64,000 nt of DNA from Paenalicyclobacillus mengziensis (GCF_017298635.1 NZ_CP071182.1:1240001-1304000); one strand, 5' to 3'; shown: positions 48,843 to 58,848, numbered from the stretch's first letter. Numbers and translations: made by a program. Notes: generated by a model from the sequence alone, not told the origin.

Positions 48843-50238
48843 GAAGATTTGGGACACACACACGGTTGTTTCTCAACCGGGGCAGCCAGATTTGTTGTAC
48901 ATTGACTTGCACCTCGTCCACGAGGTGACTTCACCCCAGGCTTTTGAGGGGCTTCGCATGGCGGGTCGAAAGGTGCGTCGGCCAGATTTGACGTTCGCGA
49001 CAATGGATCATAACGTGCCAACCGATGACCCATTTAAAGTGGACGACCCGATTGCGGCCAAACAGATTGACGTACTCGAGGAGAACTGCAAAGAGTTTGG
49101 TATCGATCTCGCTGACTTAAACAGTTCTGCACAAGGCATCGTCCACGTCATCGGACCGGAACTCGGTCTGACGCAGCCAGGCAAAACGATTGTCTGCGGT
49201 GACAGTCACACATCGACGCACGGTGCCTTTGGCGCCCTGGCGTTTGGAATTGGCACGAGTGAAGTCGAACACGTTCTCGCGACGCAGTGCCTTTGGCAAG
49301 CCCGCCCGAAGACGATGCGGGTCTCAATTGTTGGTGAACGGCCGTCCGGTGTTTCTGCAAAGGACGTCGTGCTCGGGGTGATTGCAGAAAATGGCATCGG
49401 CTTTGGGACGGGGCACGTGATTGAGTTCACGGGGGATGTCATACGCGCCATGACCATGGAAGAGCGCATGACCGTCTGCAATATGTCGATTGAAGCGGGC
49501 GCGAGAGCTGGTTTAGTTGCACCAGATGAAACTACTTTCGCCTACCTCGAAGGTCGGCGATTCGTGCCGAGCCGTGATGTTTTTGAAACCGCGAAGCAAA
49601 AGTGGCTGACCTTAGAGGCGGATGAAGGCGCGATTTACGACAAGGAAATCGTCTTTGATGTCACGTCCATGAAGGAACAGGTCACGTGGGGGACCAACCC
49701 TGGGATGTGTACTGACATCGACGGCAGCGTACCTGACCCTGATTCCTTTGATAACGAATCCGCCAAACGCGCAACGGCCTCTGCCATTGCGTACATGGGA
49801 CTTCAACCTCGGATGCGGATTCAGGATATCGAGATCCAGCATGTATTCATCGGATCGTGTACAAATGCCCGTATTGAAGACCTACGCATGGCGGCTCGAG
49901 TCGTGAATGGACGGACTGTGAAACCCGGTGTGCGGGCGCTTGTGGTACCGGGATCGAAGCAGGTGAAGCTGCAGGCCGAAGCAGAGGGGCTGGATGAGGT
50001 GTTTCGGATGGCTGGTTTCGAGTGGCGTGAGCCGGGATGCAGCATGTGTCTCGCGATGAATCCGGACTTCGTGCCGGAGGGTGAGCGCTGCGCATCCACA
50101 TCGAACCGTAACTTCGAAGGTCGCCAGGGCCGCGGTGCAAGGACGCATCTGGTCAGTCCCGCAATGGCCGCTGCAGCCGCAATCGCCGGTCGATTTGTGA
50201 GTGCGAGGAGAATGCTCGAAGAGAACATTCCATCTTAA
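48811..50238 (+). CDS. leuC: 3-isopropylmalate dehydratase, large subunit
   Basis: 475 aa, aconitase family, with a 4Fe-4S cluster. Cluster cysteines occur in [13 protein letters not shown] and [29 protein letters not shown] is the other landmark. The TTG start lies inside the end of leuB behind GAGGCGGTG. Works with leuD. Confidence 0.95.
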   Translation: MQKTKPRTLVEKIWDTHTVVSQPGQPDLLYIDLHLVHEVTSPQAFEGLRMAGRKVRRPDLTFATMDHNVPTDDPFKVDDPIAAKQIDVLEENCKEFGIDLADLNSSAQGIVHVIGPELGLTQPGKTIVCGDSHTSTHGAFGALAFGIGTSEVEHVLATQCLWQARPKTMRVSIVGERPSGVSAKDVVLGVIAENGIGFGTGHVIEFTGDVIRAMTMEERMTVCNMSIEAGARAGLVAPDETTFAYLEGRRFVPSRDVFETAKQKWLTLEADEGAIYDKEIVFDVTSMKEQVTWGTNPGMCTDIDGSVPDPDSFDNESAKRATASAIAYMGLQPRMRIQDIEIQHVFIGSCTNARIEDLRMAARVVNGRTVKPGVRALVVPGSKQVKLQAEAEGLDEVFRMAGFEWREPGCSMCLAMNPDFVPEGERCASTSNRNFEGRQGRGARTHLVSPAMAAAAAIAGRFVSARRMLEENIPS

Positions 50239-50257
50239 ATTGGGAGGGTGACCACAC

Positions 50258-50974
50258 ATGGAGCCGCTTCGTCATCATCGTGGGAAGGTAGCTGTACTCG
50301 ATAGGCTGAATGTGGACACGGACCAGATTATCCCTAAGCAGTTTCTAAAGCGTGTGGAGCGAAGCGGGTTTGGGCAGTATCTTTTTTACGACTGGCGCTT
50401 CAATGCTGACGGGACGCCGAACGAGCAGTTCGAGTGGAGTGATGGCAGCGCAGACGGTGCATCCATCCTGCTTGCCGGCGAGAACTTCGGCTGTGGGTCA
50501 TCCCGTGAACACGCTGCATGGGCTCTGTCGGACTACGGATTTCGTGTCATCCTGGCGCCTTCGTTCGCGGACATCTTCTACAACAACTGTTTTAAAAATG
50601 GGCTCTTGCCGATTGCACTGCCTCGTGATGCCATCGAAACCTTATTTCAGCAGGCACGGGCGGCCATGGCGACCAGGCGTGAAGTAGCACCAGTTGCTGA
50701 GACTGCGAAGGATCCCGTACGGGTCGGGGCTGCAGGTCCGGATGTTGGCGCCTTGTCGCTAACGGTTGACCTCGAGGCGCAAACCGTGGAAGGGGGAAAT
50801 GGTTTCCAAGTTTCCTTCGACGTCGATCCGTTCCGGCGCAAATGCCTCCTCGAGGGCCTCGACGACATCGGGCTGACCATGCAGTGGGAAGATGAAATTC
50901 GCCGATTTGAAGACAAGTACGCGCCGCGTGAAAGGTATGAACTTTTCTCCAATTGTTATCTCAACTTCGAGTAG
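50258..50974 (+). CDS. leuD: 3-isopropylmalate dehydratase, small subunit
   Basis: 238 aa, with the swivelling domain motifs VDTDQIIPKQFL and GENFGCGSSREHAAWAL. It is longer than the usual 200 aa or so because of an inserted segment around residues 140-175 (REVAPVAETAKDPVRVG). ATG after GGGAGGG. Last gene of the operon. Confidence 0.94.
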   Translation: MEPLRHHRGKVAVLDRLNVDTDQIIPKQFLKRVERSGFGQYLFYDWRFNADGTPNEQFEWSDGSADGASILLAGENFGCGSSREHAAWALSDYGFRVILAPSFADIFYNNCFKNGLLPIALPRDAIETLFQQARAAMATRREVAPVAETAKDPVRVGAAGPDVGALSLTVDLEAQTVEGGNGFQVSFDVDPFRRKCLLEGLDDIGLTMQWEDEIRRFEDKYAPRERYELFSNCYLNFE

Positions 50975-50994
50975 GCTTCAAGGAAGATGGATGA

Positions 50995-51016
50995 GGGAGG
51001 GGTGTGCACCCCTCCC
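50995..51016 (+). terminator. palindromic terminator after leuD
   Basis: GGGAGGGGTGTGCACCCCTCCC, a perfect 22-bp palindrome 20 bp after leuD. There is no long T-run. Confidence 0.6.
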
Positions 51017-51260
51017 TTGAGTTGGATAGCTCCAGAGATGATAACCGTTGTGAAACAAAACAACAAATGGTACATTGCCAATTTGTCTAAAGTATATTGA
51101 ATTGAAAAAGTGTTGGAGAGAAGGATTTGCTCCCTCAGTACCGCCAACAAGGGCTAATGAGGCAAAAAGTATACAAACAGGAGACGTGAGGGCTAGCTGC
51201 ATGAATGAACATTCACTGAGCAAGCCCTTTTGCTATTGGGATTCGATTCCAAAATTACCT

Positions 51261-51335
51261 TGGATGACGGTCGGAGCACCTCGAAGTACGGTTGAATGCC
51301 CCAGAACTCGGCAGGCCGGGGCGTTCCGTTCCCGG
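51261..51335 (+). repeat. 75-bp dispersed repeat, copy A
   Basis: About 64 of 75 bases match the reverse complement of 60421-60495. It contains GCCCC...GGGGC arms around CAGAACTCGGC. Not an IS end that I recognise. The surrounding 50975-51364 has no gene. Confidence 0.75.
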
Positions 51336-51364
51336 AAAAGAACGAATCAGACTAAAATTGGGTG

Positions 51365-51865
51365 ATGAAAATGGAAATTAGCAGGAAGATAGAGGTGGCT
51401 CCGCCATTGACCCAAGATGATCGGGAATGGCTCAGGACCTTGTGGCTGAATGAGTGGGGAGGAGAAACAATGATATCCAAAGGTAAAACCCATTACTTTC
51501 AGGATTTGGACGCCGTGATTGCTTGGGCTGATGGTGTTCGAGTCGGGGCGGCAACCTATAATCTTGAGCATGATGGATGCGAACTGATAAGCATAAATGC
51601 CACAGTGGAAGGTTTAGGGGCAGGGAGTGCCTTGATTTCGGCAGTCGAACAAGCGCTACAGAAGGCGGAAGTAGATCGCATTTGGCTTATCACTTCGAAT
51701 GACAACTTGGATGCATTGAGATTTTATCAACGACGTGGATACCGAATAACTGCCGTATATCCCGACGCAATTGACGAGGCAAGGAAGCTCAAACCGGTGA
51801 TTCCACAAGTCGGGTATTACGAAATCCCAATTCATGATGAGCTTGAACTTGAAAAATTCCTTTGA
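51365..51865 (+). CDS. GNAT acetyltransferase
   Basis: 166 aa. The acetyl-CoA binding loop is seen as VEGLGAGSALISAVE (a Q/RxxGxG/A variant), followed by LITSNDNLDALRFYQRRGY, the typical beta5-alpha4 end of GNAT proteins. Substrate unknown. The start is weakly supported (GTG 51362 or ATG 51365). Confidence 0.85.
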   Translation: MKMEISRKIEVAPPLTQDDREWLRTLWLNEWGGETMISKGKTHYFQDLDAVIAWADGVRVGAATYNLEHDGCELISINATVEGLGAGSALISAVEQALQKAEVDRIWLITSNDNLDALRFYQRRGYRITAVYPDAIDEARKLKPVIPQVGYYEIPIHDELELEKFL

Positions 51866-52249
51866 GTCTTCTTCAGGTTACGGCGGCTGACTGGACGATT
51901 TACGTGGGTCACGGTACGGTGACCACGGGCTGGTTATGGTTTAGACATCAGAACCCTGTCGTGTACGCACAAGTTGAGAACACGGGAACGTCTAACATTG
52001 TAGACTTGGTAGTTCAATATTGTAGACTTGGTAGTTCAATTTGGTGGTAAAGAGGTTCAATCACCAGGATCCTTTTTCACTACTCCATTTGGGATTCGAA
52101 TGGAATTGGTAGCACCACATCGCATTGGACAGATTCCTTATACGGACACAGATTATCACACCTTACGTATTGAAAAGGTACGATTCGCCGTTTCAGATCT
52201 TGCGGCCTGCAAGCGATTTTTCTCGGATGTGCGCGGGAACGCACAGTAA
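51862..52249 (+). pseudogene. hypothetical gene broken by a 22-bp tandem duplication
   Basis: The first frame (TTG 51862) reads MSLLQVTAADWTIYVGHGTV and onward to NIVDLVVQ, then runs into a stop. Deleting one copy of the 22-bp unit at 51997-52040 joins it to the second frame as NIVDLVVQFGGKEVQSPGSF, giving about 122 aa ending FFSDVRGNAQ at 52249. The restored protein is soluble and beta-rich; no family recognised. It overlaps the stop of the GNAT gene, so the two were probably an operon. Confidence 0.75.
51997..52040 (+). repeat. 22-bp perfect tandem duplication
   Basis: ATTGTAGACTTGGTAGTTCA plus AT, twice in a row. 22 is not a multiple of three, so the duplication shifts the frame. Confidence 0.97.
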
Positions 52250-52278
52250 TCCAGAGCAGCCATTGAATTATTGACTAA

Positions 52279-53730
52279 CTTGACTCTTGCAAAATCGGTT
52301 CAAAACTCCAGAATTAGGCAGACTTGTAGTGGGTAAGGTCTCGCGGTCGTTTCAGGCAATGAGGTGCAAGGTATTTAGTACCTTGAGGAGAGGACGATTT
52401 TCCAACGCTTGCTGATATACGTAGCAAACAATGTTGCCAAGATACTCATTGCGGATACGTCTTACGACATCTCCGAGCGTCATGGCGTCTTCTTTTGTCC
52501 ACTGCAATCGCTGAAACTCAAGGTATGCATACACCAGGTACTGAATCGTCCAGAAACGCTCAATTGCCTGATACGACTGCATTTGGTATTGGTCAAAGCC
52601 CAGCAGGTCTTTGAAGTAACGGTATCCAGTCTCAATGTTCCACCTCACCAGGTAATGGCGAAGGATTGTCACGACATCCAATGCGCCATCCGTACACAGA
52701 ATGCAAAATGGTGTTTTCTCTGGACTGAAGCCGTCTTCCCAACATAGCAGGACCTCGACATTTTCAATATCGCTCAGCTGTCCTTCATACTCGTACACCC
52801 GGTAACGGTGGTCCCCCACTGTAACGGAGCGGAGGTCGGTATGACGGATGTACTGCTGAGCGAAATCTGAGACCTTGACCTGAATCCCGGCTGGATACAT
52901 CATCCGGTTGGTCTTGAATGCTGCAATGACGTGAAATCCTTTGGCATTGCATGCATCAATCAGTTTTTTGCTGGCATACCAACTGTCAAATAGGACATAG
53001 ACCCGTTCGTCATCACTGACGTCAAAATCTTGAACGAGTTCGATTGCCAAGTCGATCTTGCTCTTGAACCCAATTCCGAGCTCGGTGCATGCCTCTTCCC
53101 GAAAGTATGGCCGAAAGTCATAAGCAGCAGAGATATTGCCGGTCACGACATGGGAGGTGACAAGGACATGTGACCAAACTGTTTTACCCTCAGCGTGTAA
53201 AAAGTGAAAGTCCAGTCGCTCCATCTTCCGTGTTGTTGCATTCTTCATGCATCCGGTGTCATCGACAAGCAGAAAGACGAGTTGTTTATCTGGACATTTC
53301 TTTTGCTCACGCCGGACGAGTTGCTGAAGAAATCGCCGCCGTTGCCGATTGATGGTGTGATGATTCCAGGGCGATTCTGAAAGGAAGCGAGTCATGCAGC
53401 TCAGGTCACGGTTCGTCTTCGTTTGACGACGCATTGCTGTGATGGTCTTTCTTCCATCGCAAAGGACGATACCATGCATGATGGATAACAGATGATTCCT
53501 TTGCGGTTTTGAAAGGCTCAGTTGTAGCAGCAAAATGAAATTGACGATATGTGAATAGACAGTTACCATGACCTTGGACAGTCCTTTCTTCGTCGGATTT
53601 TGGTTAGGGGTAACCGCAATTTCGACGGGAAGATGGATTGTCCTATTTGATTTTCAGGGCAGCGACAAAGGTTCTATTCATTCATCATAAGATACCTCAA
53701 ATCGACAACATGTTTTTTACAAGAGTCAAG
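52279..53730 (-). mobile_element. IS4/IS701-like insertion sequence, complete
   Basis: 1452 bp. Inverted ends CTTGACTCTTGCAAAA (left) and the complement of CTTGACTCTTGTAAAA (right). TGACTAA flanks both sides (52272-52278 and 53731-53737) and reads as a 7-bp target duplication. One intact transposase inside. Confidence 0.82.
52352..53569 (-). CDS. IS4/IS701-like DDE transposase
   Basis: 405 aa. The first Asp is in LVFLLVDDTGCMKN, the second in VYVLFDSWYASKKLID, and the Glu in YLVRWNIETGYRYFKDLLG (a YREK-like helix). These are the marks of the IS4-superfamily transposases related to IS701. Intact, nearly fills its element. Confidence 0.85.
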   Translation of the reverse strand: MVTVYSHIVNFILLLQLSLSKPQRNHLLSIMHGIVLCDGRKTITAMRRQTKTNRDLSCMTRFLSESPWNHHTINRQRRRFLQQLVRREQKKCPDKQLVFLLVDDTGCMKNATTRKMERLDFHFLHAEGKTVWSHVLVTSHVVTGNISAAYDFRPYFREEACTELGIGFKSKIDLAIELVQDFDVSDDERVYVLFDSWYASKKLIDACNAKGFHVIAAFKTNRMMYPAGIQVKVSDFAQQYIRHTDLRSVTVGDHRYRVYEYEGQLSDIENVEVLLCWEDGFSPEKTPFCILCTDGALDVVTILRHYLVRWNIETGYRYFKDLLGFDQYQMQSYQAIERFWTIQYLVYAYLEFQRLQWTKEDAMTLGDVVRRIRNEYLGNIVCYVYQQALENRPLLKVLNTLHLIA

Positions 53731-53836
53731 TGACTAATAGCAGGTCTGGCTAATGTGATCGGCGAGCATGATTATTCCGGAGGCTCCCCTCGTTCATCTG
53801 GACTCTCCGGTAGTTTTGTCCCACAAACTTAGTACC

Positions 53837-53890
53837 AAAAGGGTGTCCAGACTGACGGCTTTCACGCCTGTCGTAGGGATACCCCTTTTT
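53837..53890. terminator. hairpin with T-runs on both strands
   Basis: AAAAGGGTGTCC (53837-53848) pairs with GGGATACCCCTTTTT (53876-53890). It probably ends tetR on the minus strand. Confidence 0.65.
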
Positions 53891-53909
53891 CATGTGACCA
53901 AGTTGTGTC

Positions 53910-54518
53910 TTAACGAATAAATGTTAAACACACTTGCTCTAGTACATTTTCAGGTGTGAAGCCACGCACTTCTCGTAAAAATGTATAGGAGTCCCTGCTT
54001 AAAGCTGTTAACAACATGTCGGCTCTAAAGACACTGTCCGGATGGTTTTGATCATCGACGGACATTTCATTAAACAATTGGACGAACAGTTGATGTAATT
54101 CGTTATATATCGGACTTTTCGTTCGTAAGCTATGCCGTTTGGTTAATGACATAGCGGAATCTTCGACACCTGCGAGCAATTGTGCCTTACTCTCACGGAA
54201 ACGAATAAAAAAACGGATAACCTCTTTTAATCGTCGATTCGGTGGTTCATCCTTGTTTTGCTTCAGGTATGACTCAATGTCCTCAAAGAGTACATCAATG
54301 TTGTCCTTAATCAAATCCAAACACAACTCACTTTTATCCCTATATCGCCGATAGAGAGTTCCTGGACCGACCTCTGCTTCTGCGGCAATTTGATTCATAC
54401 TTACTTTTTCGACACCATGTTGCTCGAATAATCGAAGTGCCGCGTTCAATACACGCTGACGATTCTCTACTGCATCACGACGTTCTGCACGGGTATGCGT
54501 TCTGTCCATTTCATTCAT
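53910..54518 (-). CDS. TetR-family repressor
   Basis: 202 aa from the ATG at 54518. The N-terminal helix-turn-helix is VSMNQIAAEAEVGPGTLYRRY, slightly shifted from residue 35 on (only part quoted: IAAEAEVGPGTLYRRY). The C-terminal ligand domain is typical in length. It is divergent from an MFS exporter, and an AT-rich palindrome lies between them, so it most likely represses the exporter and itself. Confidence 0.9.
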   Translation of the reverse strand: MNEMDRTHTRAERRDAVENRQRVLNAALRLFEQHGVEKVSMNQIAAEAEVGPGTLYRRYRDKSELCLDLIKDNIDVLFEDIESYLKQNKDEPPNRRLKEVIRFFIRFRESKAQLLAGVEDSAMSLTKRHSLRTKSPIYNELHQLFVQLFNEMSVDDQNHPDSVFRADMLLTALSRDSYTFLREVRGFTPENVLEQVCLTFIR

Positions 54519-54581
54519 GGATATGGTCCCTTCCTCACCTTGCTTTAAATCATATCGCTTGACAACCGGAGACTTCTCCAC

Positions 54582-54615
54582 TTATATTAAAAGGAGAGTT
54601 ATCCATTTAATATAA
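54582..54615. promoter_or_regulatory. candidate TetR operator
   Basis: TTATATTAAA and TTTAATATAA, perfect 10-bp arms separated by 14 bp, between the divergent tetR and MFS genes. Confidence 0.65.
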
Positions 54616-54641
54616 CCGAGAATTGAGAAGGGTACAAACAA

Positions 54642-54716
54642 ATGAGTCAAGCCGAATTGTTAGTCAACGATATGAAAAACTGTGTTGTATCGCACTTTGA
54701 GGACAATGAATTGTGA
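54642..54716 (+). CDS. possible leader peptide, 24 aa
   Basis: ATG with AGAAGGG 9 nt upstream reads MSQAELLVNDMKNCVVSHFE and ends DNEL. It stops inside the first arm-to-arm interval of a hairpin (54696-54750) in the leader of the MFS gene, which is the layout of translation-attenuation leaders of drug-resistance genes. Speculative. Confidence 0.4.
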   Translation: MSQAELLVNDMKNCVVSHFEDNEL

Positions 54717-54750
54717 CTTTCGACGATTGGATTGACGAGTTGTCCTCAAA
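54696..54750 (+). promoter_or_regulatory. leader hairpin before the MFS gene
   Basis: TTTGAGGACAA pairs perfectly with TTGTCCTCAAA over 11 bp with a 33-nt loop. The first arm lies at the end of the putative leader peptide frame. Confidence 0.55.
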
Positions 54751-54786
54751 ACAGCTGTAGGAACAGTTTAAGGAGTGGAGTGAAGA

Positions 54787-56178
54787 ATGCCGAGTGAGAA
54801 CCCCTTCTCGTGGAGGTTCGTCGCACCGATGTATATGGGGTCCACGCTGAACCCAATCAATAGCTCAATGCTCGCAACAGCACTAGTGCCGATCGCTTCA
54901 TTTATGCATGTTTCTGTCGCTCAAACCACGATACTAGTTACCGCTCTCTATCTGGCGAGTTCAATTGCTCAACCTACTGCTGGGAAGCTTTCTGCGGAGT
55001 TTGGTCCCCGAAGAGTATTTCTAACCGGAATTCTCATCGTCCTCTTGGGTGGGCTGTTGGGCGGATTTGGACGTAATTTGACCATGTTAATCGTATCACG
55101 AATTCTGATTGGCATTGGAACTTCTACCGCCTATCCATCTGCTATGCACCTCATTCGTAGGCGTGCAGAATCGGTCGGGATGTCGAGACCGCCTGGGAAC
55201 GTACTGGGTGCACTTCAGATTGCGGGGGTCATTACAGCTGCAGTAGGACTCCCTATTGGTGGACTGCTCGTGGATGCGTGGGGATGGCGAACAATATTTC
55301 TGGTGAATATCCCCTTTGCACTTGTCGCATTTGCGATGGCTGCTCTTTGGATTCCAAAGGACGAGGTTATCGTAGGTGCTAGGACAGTTCGGGAAATTTC
55401 ATTGCGTATTGATATCATGGGTATCGTAGGCTTCGCGGCAACAGTCACCGCACTGATGGTATTTCTGTTCTCATTGCCTAGTCCACAATGGACTGCCTTA
55501 ATTCTCGCCGTCATGTTGGGGGGGTTGTTCATTTGGTGGGAGCTGCGAACAAACCATCCTTTCATCGACGTACGTATGCTCGCTTCCAACTTAGCGTTAA
55601 CTCGTACCTACGCTCGGTTTTCTTTGATCACGCTGTGCATCTACACCGTGCTCTACGGTGTAACTGAATGGATCGGTGCAGCACGTGGCAGCTCAGCACT
55701 TGAAGCCGGTCTTCTCATACTACCCATGAGTCTTATTTCGGCGGTAGTTGTAGGTCCCGTTTCAAAAAGGAACTTAGTGCGTGGACCACTCATTATTTGT
55801 GCCGTATCGTCCATTGTTGCCTCTGTTGGCGTATTGTTTCTCACCGCGAACACCTCAATTGTTTGGATTTTGCTCATTACTGTCGTCTTCGGCGTCACGA
55901 TGGGGACTATGGCGAGTTCCAATCAGACAGCGTTGTACCTGCAGGTCACTTCGGACCAGATTGGGACAGCTTCAGGACTGCTCCGTACCTTTGGATACGT
56001 TGGTTCGATAGCTTCTTCGGCATTAATCGGCATTGTTTTCCACACGAGAGTTTCAGATGACGGTCTCCACCACATTGCCGTAATCATGACCGCAATCAGC
56101 GTCATCGCACTCATCATGACTGTTGCTGACTGCCGACTTAAGGTGGTTGACAAAGAAGCAGCAAGTGCTGCACCTTAA
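54787..56178 (+). CDS. MFS drug/proton antiporter
   Basis: 463 aa, about 13-14 membrane helices, DHA-type. Family motifs: GKLSAEFGPRRVFLTG (motif A) and RILIGIGTSTAYPSAM, with LGALQIAGVITAAVGLPIGG (motif C-like) later. It probably exports toxic organic compounds. ATG with AAGGAGTGGAG upstream. Control by the divergent TetR protein is likely. Confidence 0.9.
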   Translation: MPSENPFSWRFVAPMYMGSTLNPINSSMLATALVPIASFMHVSVAQTTILVTALYLASSIAQPTAGKLSAEFGPRRVFLTGILIVLLGGLLGGFGRNLTMLIVSRILIGIGTSTAYPSAMHLIRRRAESVGMSRPPGNVLGALQIAGVITAAVGLPIGGLLVDAWGWRTIFLVNIPFALVAFAMAALWIPKDEVIVGARTVREISLRIDIMGIVGFAATVTALMVFLFSLPSPQWTALILAVMLGGLFIWWELRTNHPFIDVRMLASNLALTRTYARFSLITLCIYTVLYGVTEWIGAARGSSALEAGLLILPMSLISAVVVGPVSKRNLVRGPLIICAVSSIVASVGVLFLTANTSIVWILLITVVFGVTMGTMASSNQTALYLQVTSDQIGTASGLLRTFGYVGSIASSALIGIVFHTRVSDDGLHHIAVIMTAISVIALIMTVADCRLKVVDKEAASAAP

Positions 56179-56234
56179 CAAACAGAAAAAAATGGAACAA
56201 ATGCAAATGAAGATGACTAGAAGCTAGTTTTGTT

Positions 56235-56481
56235 ATGCAAATTAAATGGTTTGGTCAATCTTCATTCTTACTGACTTCAGAAGCAGGAGTGCGTATTCTT
56301 ATTGATTCATTATGACCGAATGATCAGATATAAGATGCCAAAGCCAATCGAAACGGAGATTAAGGCGCTGTCGCTTCCTGGGATGATACTATTCGATAAA
56401 GTAGATAAATTCATTGAAGCTACGGGTCAGCGGACGACCGAAGTGAGAATATTAGACATTGACACAGTAAGCTTGTTGTAA
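56235..56481 (+). pseudogene. MBL-fold hydrolase remnant with internal deletion
   Basis: The first 26 codons read MQIKWFGQSSFLLTSEAGVR then ILIDSL and stop; this is the start of metallo-beta-lactamase-fold hydrolases (KWFGHASF..T..G..IL.DP). From 56335 another frame reads MPKPIETEIKALSLPGMILF and ends VRILDIDTVSLL, like the end of the same family. The metal-binding HxHxDH core is missing. Confidence 0.7.
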
Positions 56482-56540
56482 TATTCGGGTGTTGTCACTA
56501 TGCAGTACCAGTCGTCGTAAAATTTGTTTGTGAAGTGGTG

Positions 56541-56654
56541 ATGTGCCATATACGTAAGTATGTTAGATATGAAAATGCGGCACACAAACGTAACCTGACT
56601 GCTCCTGATGGAACAGTCTTTTCTTTCGACGAATTCGTCGTCTTAGTCGACTCT
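56541..56654 (+). pseudogene. small gene interrupted by IS1182-like element
   Basis: Starts MCHIRKYVRYENAAHKRNLT and reads into the IS at codon 39. Removing the IS and one CTAG copy joins it to 58509-58528 (VDNLLQ, stop), giving a 45-codon frame. GTGAAGTGGTG precedes the ATG. Family not recognised. Confidence 0.65.
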
Positions 56655-56658
56655 CTAG

Positions 56659-58504
56659 AGGTCCTGTGAAAAACGCTCGTTATTTCTCCGTTCTGGCTTT
56701 TGGGGAGTTTTAAATTTCCTGAAAATAGGGGGCGAAGAGTGGCTGGGTGAGTTTATTCTGTATTTGGGGTCATTTTATTCCCACCTCCGTGTGTCTTTTT
56801 GCTCGTTTGGTCGTTTCTAGGCGCACTTCTCCCGTTCTCGCGCCGACGACTCTCGTAAAGCGGTTGCCCGAGCCAATTCGTCAATGTTGTGTCCCGTGGC
56901 GCACATCCGCTCTTGAAACTCTGTCTTGCGTTTTCCAAAATAGCGAGTTTTTCGTCCGCCATGGCGTATCATACTTTCATTGACGTGTTCAACTCGACTT
57001 CGCTCACGGTAGTGTGCGTTCCATTCGGGCGTCTCTTGCTTGGCACGTTTCTCTTGAATCTTTTTCTCGTCTGCTCGAATCCGAATCGAGCGCGGTCCCT
57101 TGCCATTTACACACTGAGAGCGTAGTAGGCAGTCCTTACATTTGGATTCGTCCATGAACACGACCTGGTCTAGCCTCGTGTTCACTCTTGGTTTCTTCGG
57201 TACATACGAGACTGTGTGTCCCGCTGGACAAGTTACCGTGTGTACATCGGTATCAATGACGAAGTCGGATTTGTTAAAATGTCCTGCTTTGTTTACGACG
57301 GGTGGAACTGGAGCTACTACGGATGTCTCCTCGGACACCTGGCTGACACGTTCCTGTACAGCTTCGCTTCCGTAGGCGGTATCTCCCATGACTTGTTTGG
57401 GGGTTGCGCCCGTCAGAGCAATGCGTTCTGTGACCAACTCATCAAGTACATCTCCATCTGGAACATTGGCCCCCGTGACCACGAGTGAGGTGACCAACCG
57501 AGGCTGGTCTGCTGTCACGTTAGGTGTCATGAGGTGAGTCTTGTATCCATCGGTTGTCGCGCTTGTTGTCTTATGGCCATGGCGCATCTCTTCGTCGACC
57601 ACGGAGATGACGCGGTCCTTTGCCACTCCTTGTACAATATGTACGGTTCCGTCTGGTGAAGTCTCGATGTCCTGCTCTGCGACGGTGCGAAGAAGGTCCA
57701 GTTTCTGTTTCAACTCTTCCGACAAACCAGGTTGCGCCGTGAGATCTGTAGTCAGCGTACGTGAATCCATCACGAGTTCCTGAAGCAATCGATTTCGTAA
57801 ACCTTCGTCGGCCCAATCAATGTCGGGCTTGCGTCGGATGAGGTAATCCGTTCGGTGTAATGAGGGAACCGTGACTCGTTCTCGCACCGCTTGGCGAAGG
57901 ACGCTCCCAATCGCTTGATGAATGAGAAGAAATGTTCCCTGTTTAGCTGCTGCACCACTCACCATGTACGAGTCCACCAGGTCCTCGTCCTCCGCAAGAA
58001 GTCCGGCGCTTGCGGCTCCAAGCAGTGACTGCTTCAGTATGTCTCTATCTAAACCGTTCTCCAGAGCTCTCGCACGGAACTTGCAGAGCGTCGAACGGTC
58101 ACAGGTAATCTCAGGTGCACGGCCAACCCCGAGGGCATACTTGACGCGGTCATCGAACATAGCAGACTCTACTGCTTGTCCGTCGCTCCAGCCCTCGCGC
58201 ATCTGGATAATCGTCAACACCGTCATATACGTGGGGGGAACTGAAGGCCTGCCCATTCCGGAATACATGTGCGCAAACATACTATCTTGAAGGTTTTCGT
58301 CTGCCCAAGCCCGGATACGATACCAAAATGATTTCGTTGGAATCTTTTTATACCAGCCATCCGTATCGGCAAAGGACAATTGGCGAATATGTTCACGCAA
58401 CATCGGCAGTATCCCACCTAAGTCAATTTTGTTATACTTATTATAACATATTTAGTATTTATTTGAATTGTTGTAGGACGGTTTCAGACTTTTTCACAGG
58501 ACCC
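56659..58504 (-). mobile_element. IS1182-family insertion sequence, complete
   Basis: 1846 bp. Ends AGGTCCTGTGAAAAA (left) and TTTTTCACAGGACCC (right), inverted with one mismatch. CTAG flanks both sides (56655-56658 and 58505-58508), a 4-bp target duplication supported by restoration of a reading frame. Confidence 0.87.
56817..58403 (-). CDS. IS1182-family transposase
   Basis: 528 aa. The start includes FADTDGWYKKIP and RPSVPPTYMTVLTIIQMREG; the DDE core includes VVDEEMRHGHKTTSATTDGYK (partly quoted: DEEMRHGHKTTSATTDGYK), PKQVMGDTAYGSE and, near the end, a Cys-rich CKDCLLRSQC followed by RSRVEHVNESMIRHGGRK with the Glu. All are typical of IS1182. Intact. Confidence 0.9.
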   Translation of the reverse strand: MLREHIRQLSFADTDGWYKKIPTKSFWYRIRAWADENLQDSMFAHMYSGMGRPSVPPTYMTVLTIIQMREGWSDGQAVESAMFDDRVKYALGVGRAPEITCDRSTLCKFRARALENGLDRDILKQSLLGAASAGLLAEDEDLVDSYMVSGAAAKQGTFLLIHQAIGSVLRQAVRERVTVPSLHRTDYLIRRKPDIDWADEGLRNRLLQELVMDSRTLTTDLTAQPGLSEELKQKLDLLRTVAEQDIETSPDGTVHIVQGVAKDRVISVVDEEMRHGHKTTSATTDGYKTHLMTPNVTADQPRLVTSLVVTGANVPDGDVLDELVTERIALTGATPKQVMGDTAYGSEAVQERVSQVSEETSVVAPVPPVVNKAGHFNKSDFVIDTDVHTVTCPAGHTVSYVPKKPRVNTRLDQVVFMDESKCKDCLLRSQCVNGKGPRSIRIRADEKKIQEKRAKQETPEWNAHYRERSRVEHVNESMIRHGGRKTRYFGKRKTEFQERMCATGHNIDELARATALRESSAREREKCA

Positions 58505-58848
58505 CTAGTAGACAATTTGTTGCAGTAACGGGGGTGAATATTGGAGCCGCTGCCAAAATTGAATAACCACCGTTATAACAGGTAAGTTGGATGTAGGATG
58601 CGACATACTTTATTTCGTCAAAGGAAAACGGAATGATCAGAGAACTTTATTATAGACGTTGCAAGGTGTCTATGTGTCTATCTATGTCCATGTGAATTGG
58701 ATGTTTATCAATGGTACCGGATGTTTATGCGAGGAAAATCATGGTGGATGAAAATCTTTCAATTGGTGCTGGACATAAATACGCCACGGAACTCTCTTTT
58801 GGTAGAATTAAGTCGACGAAAACCCATTCACGACAAAGGAGAAGATCC

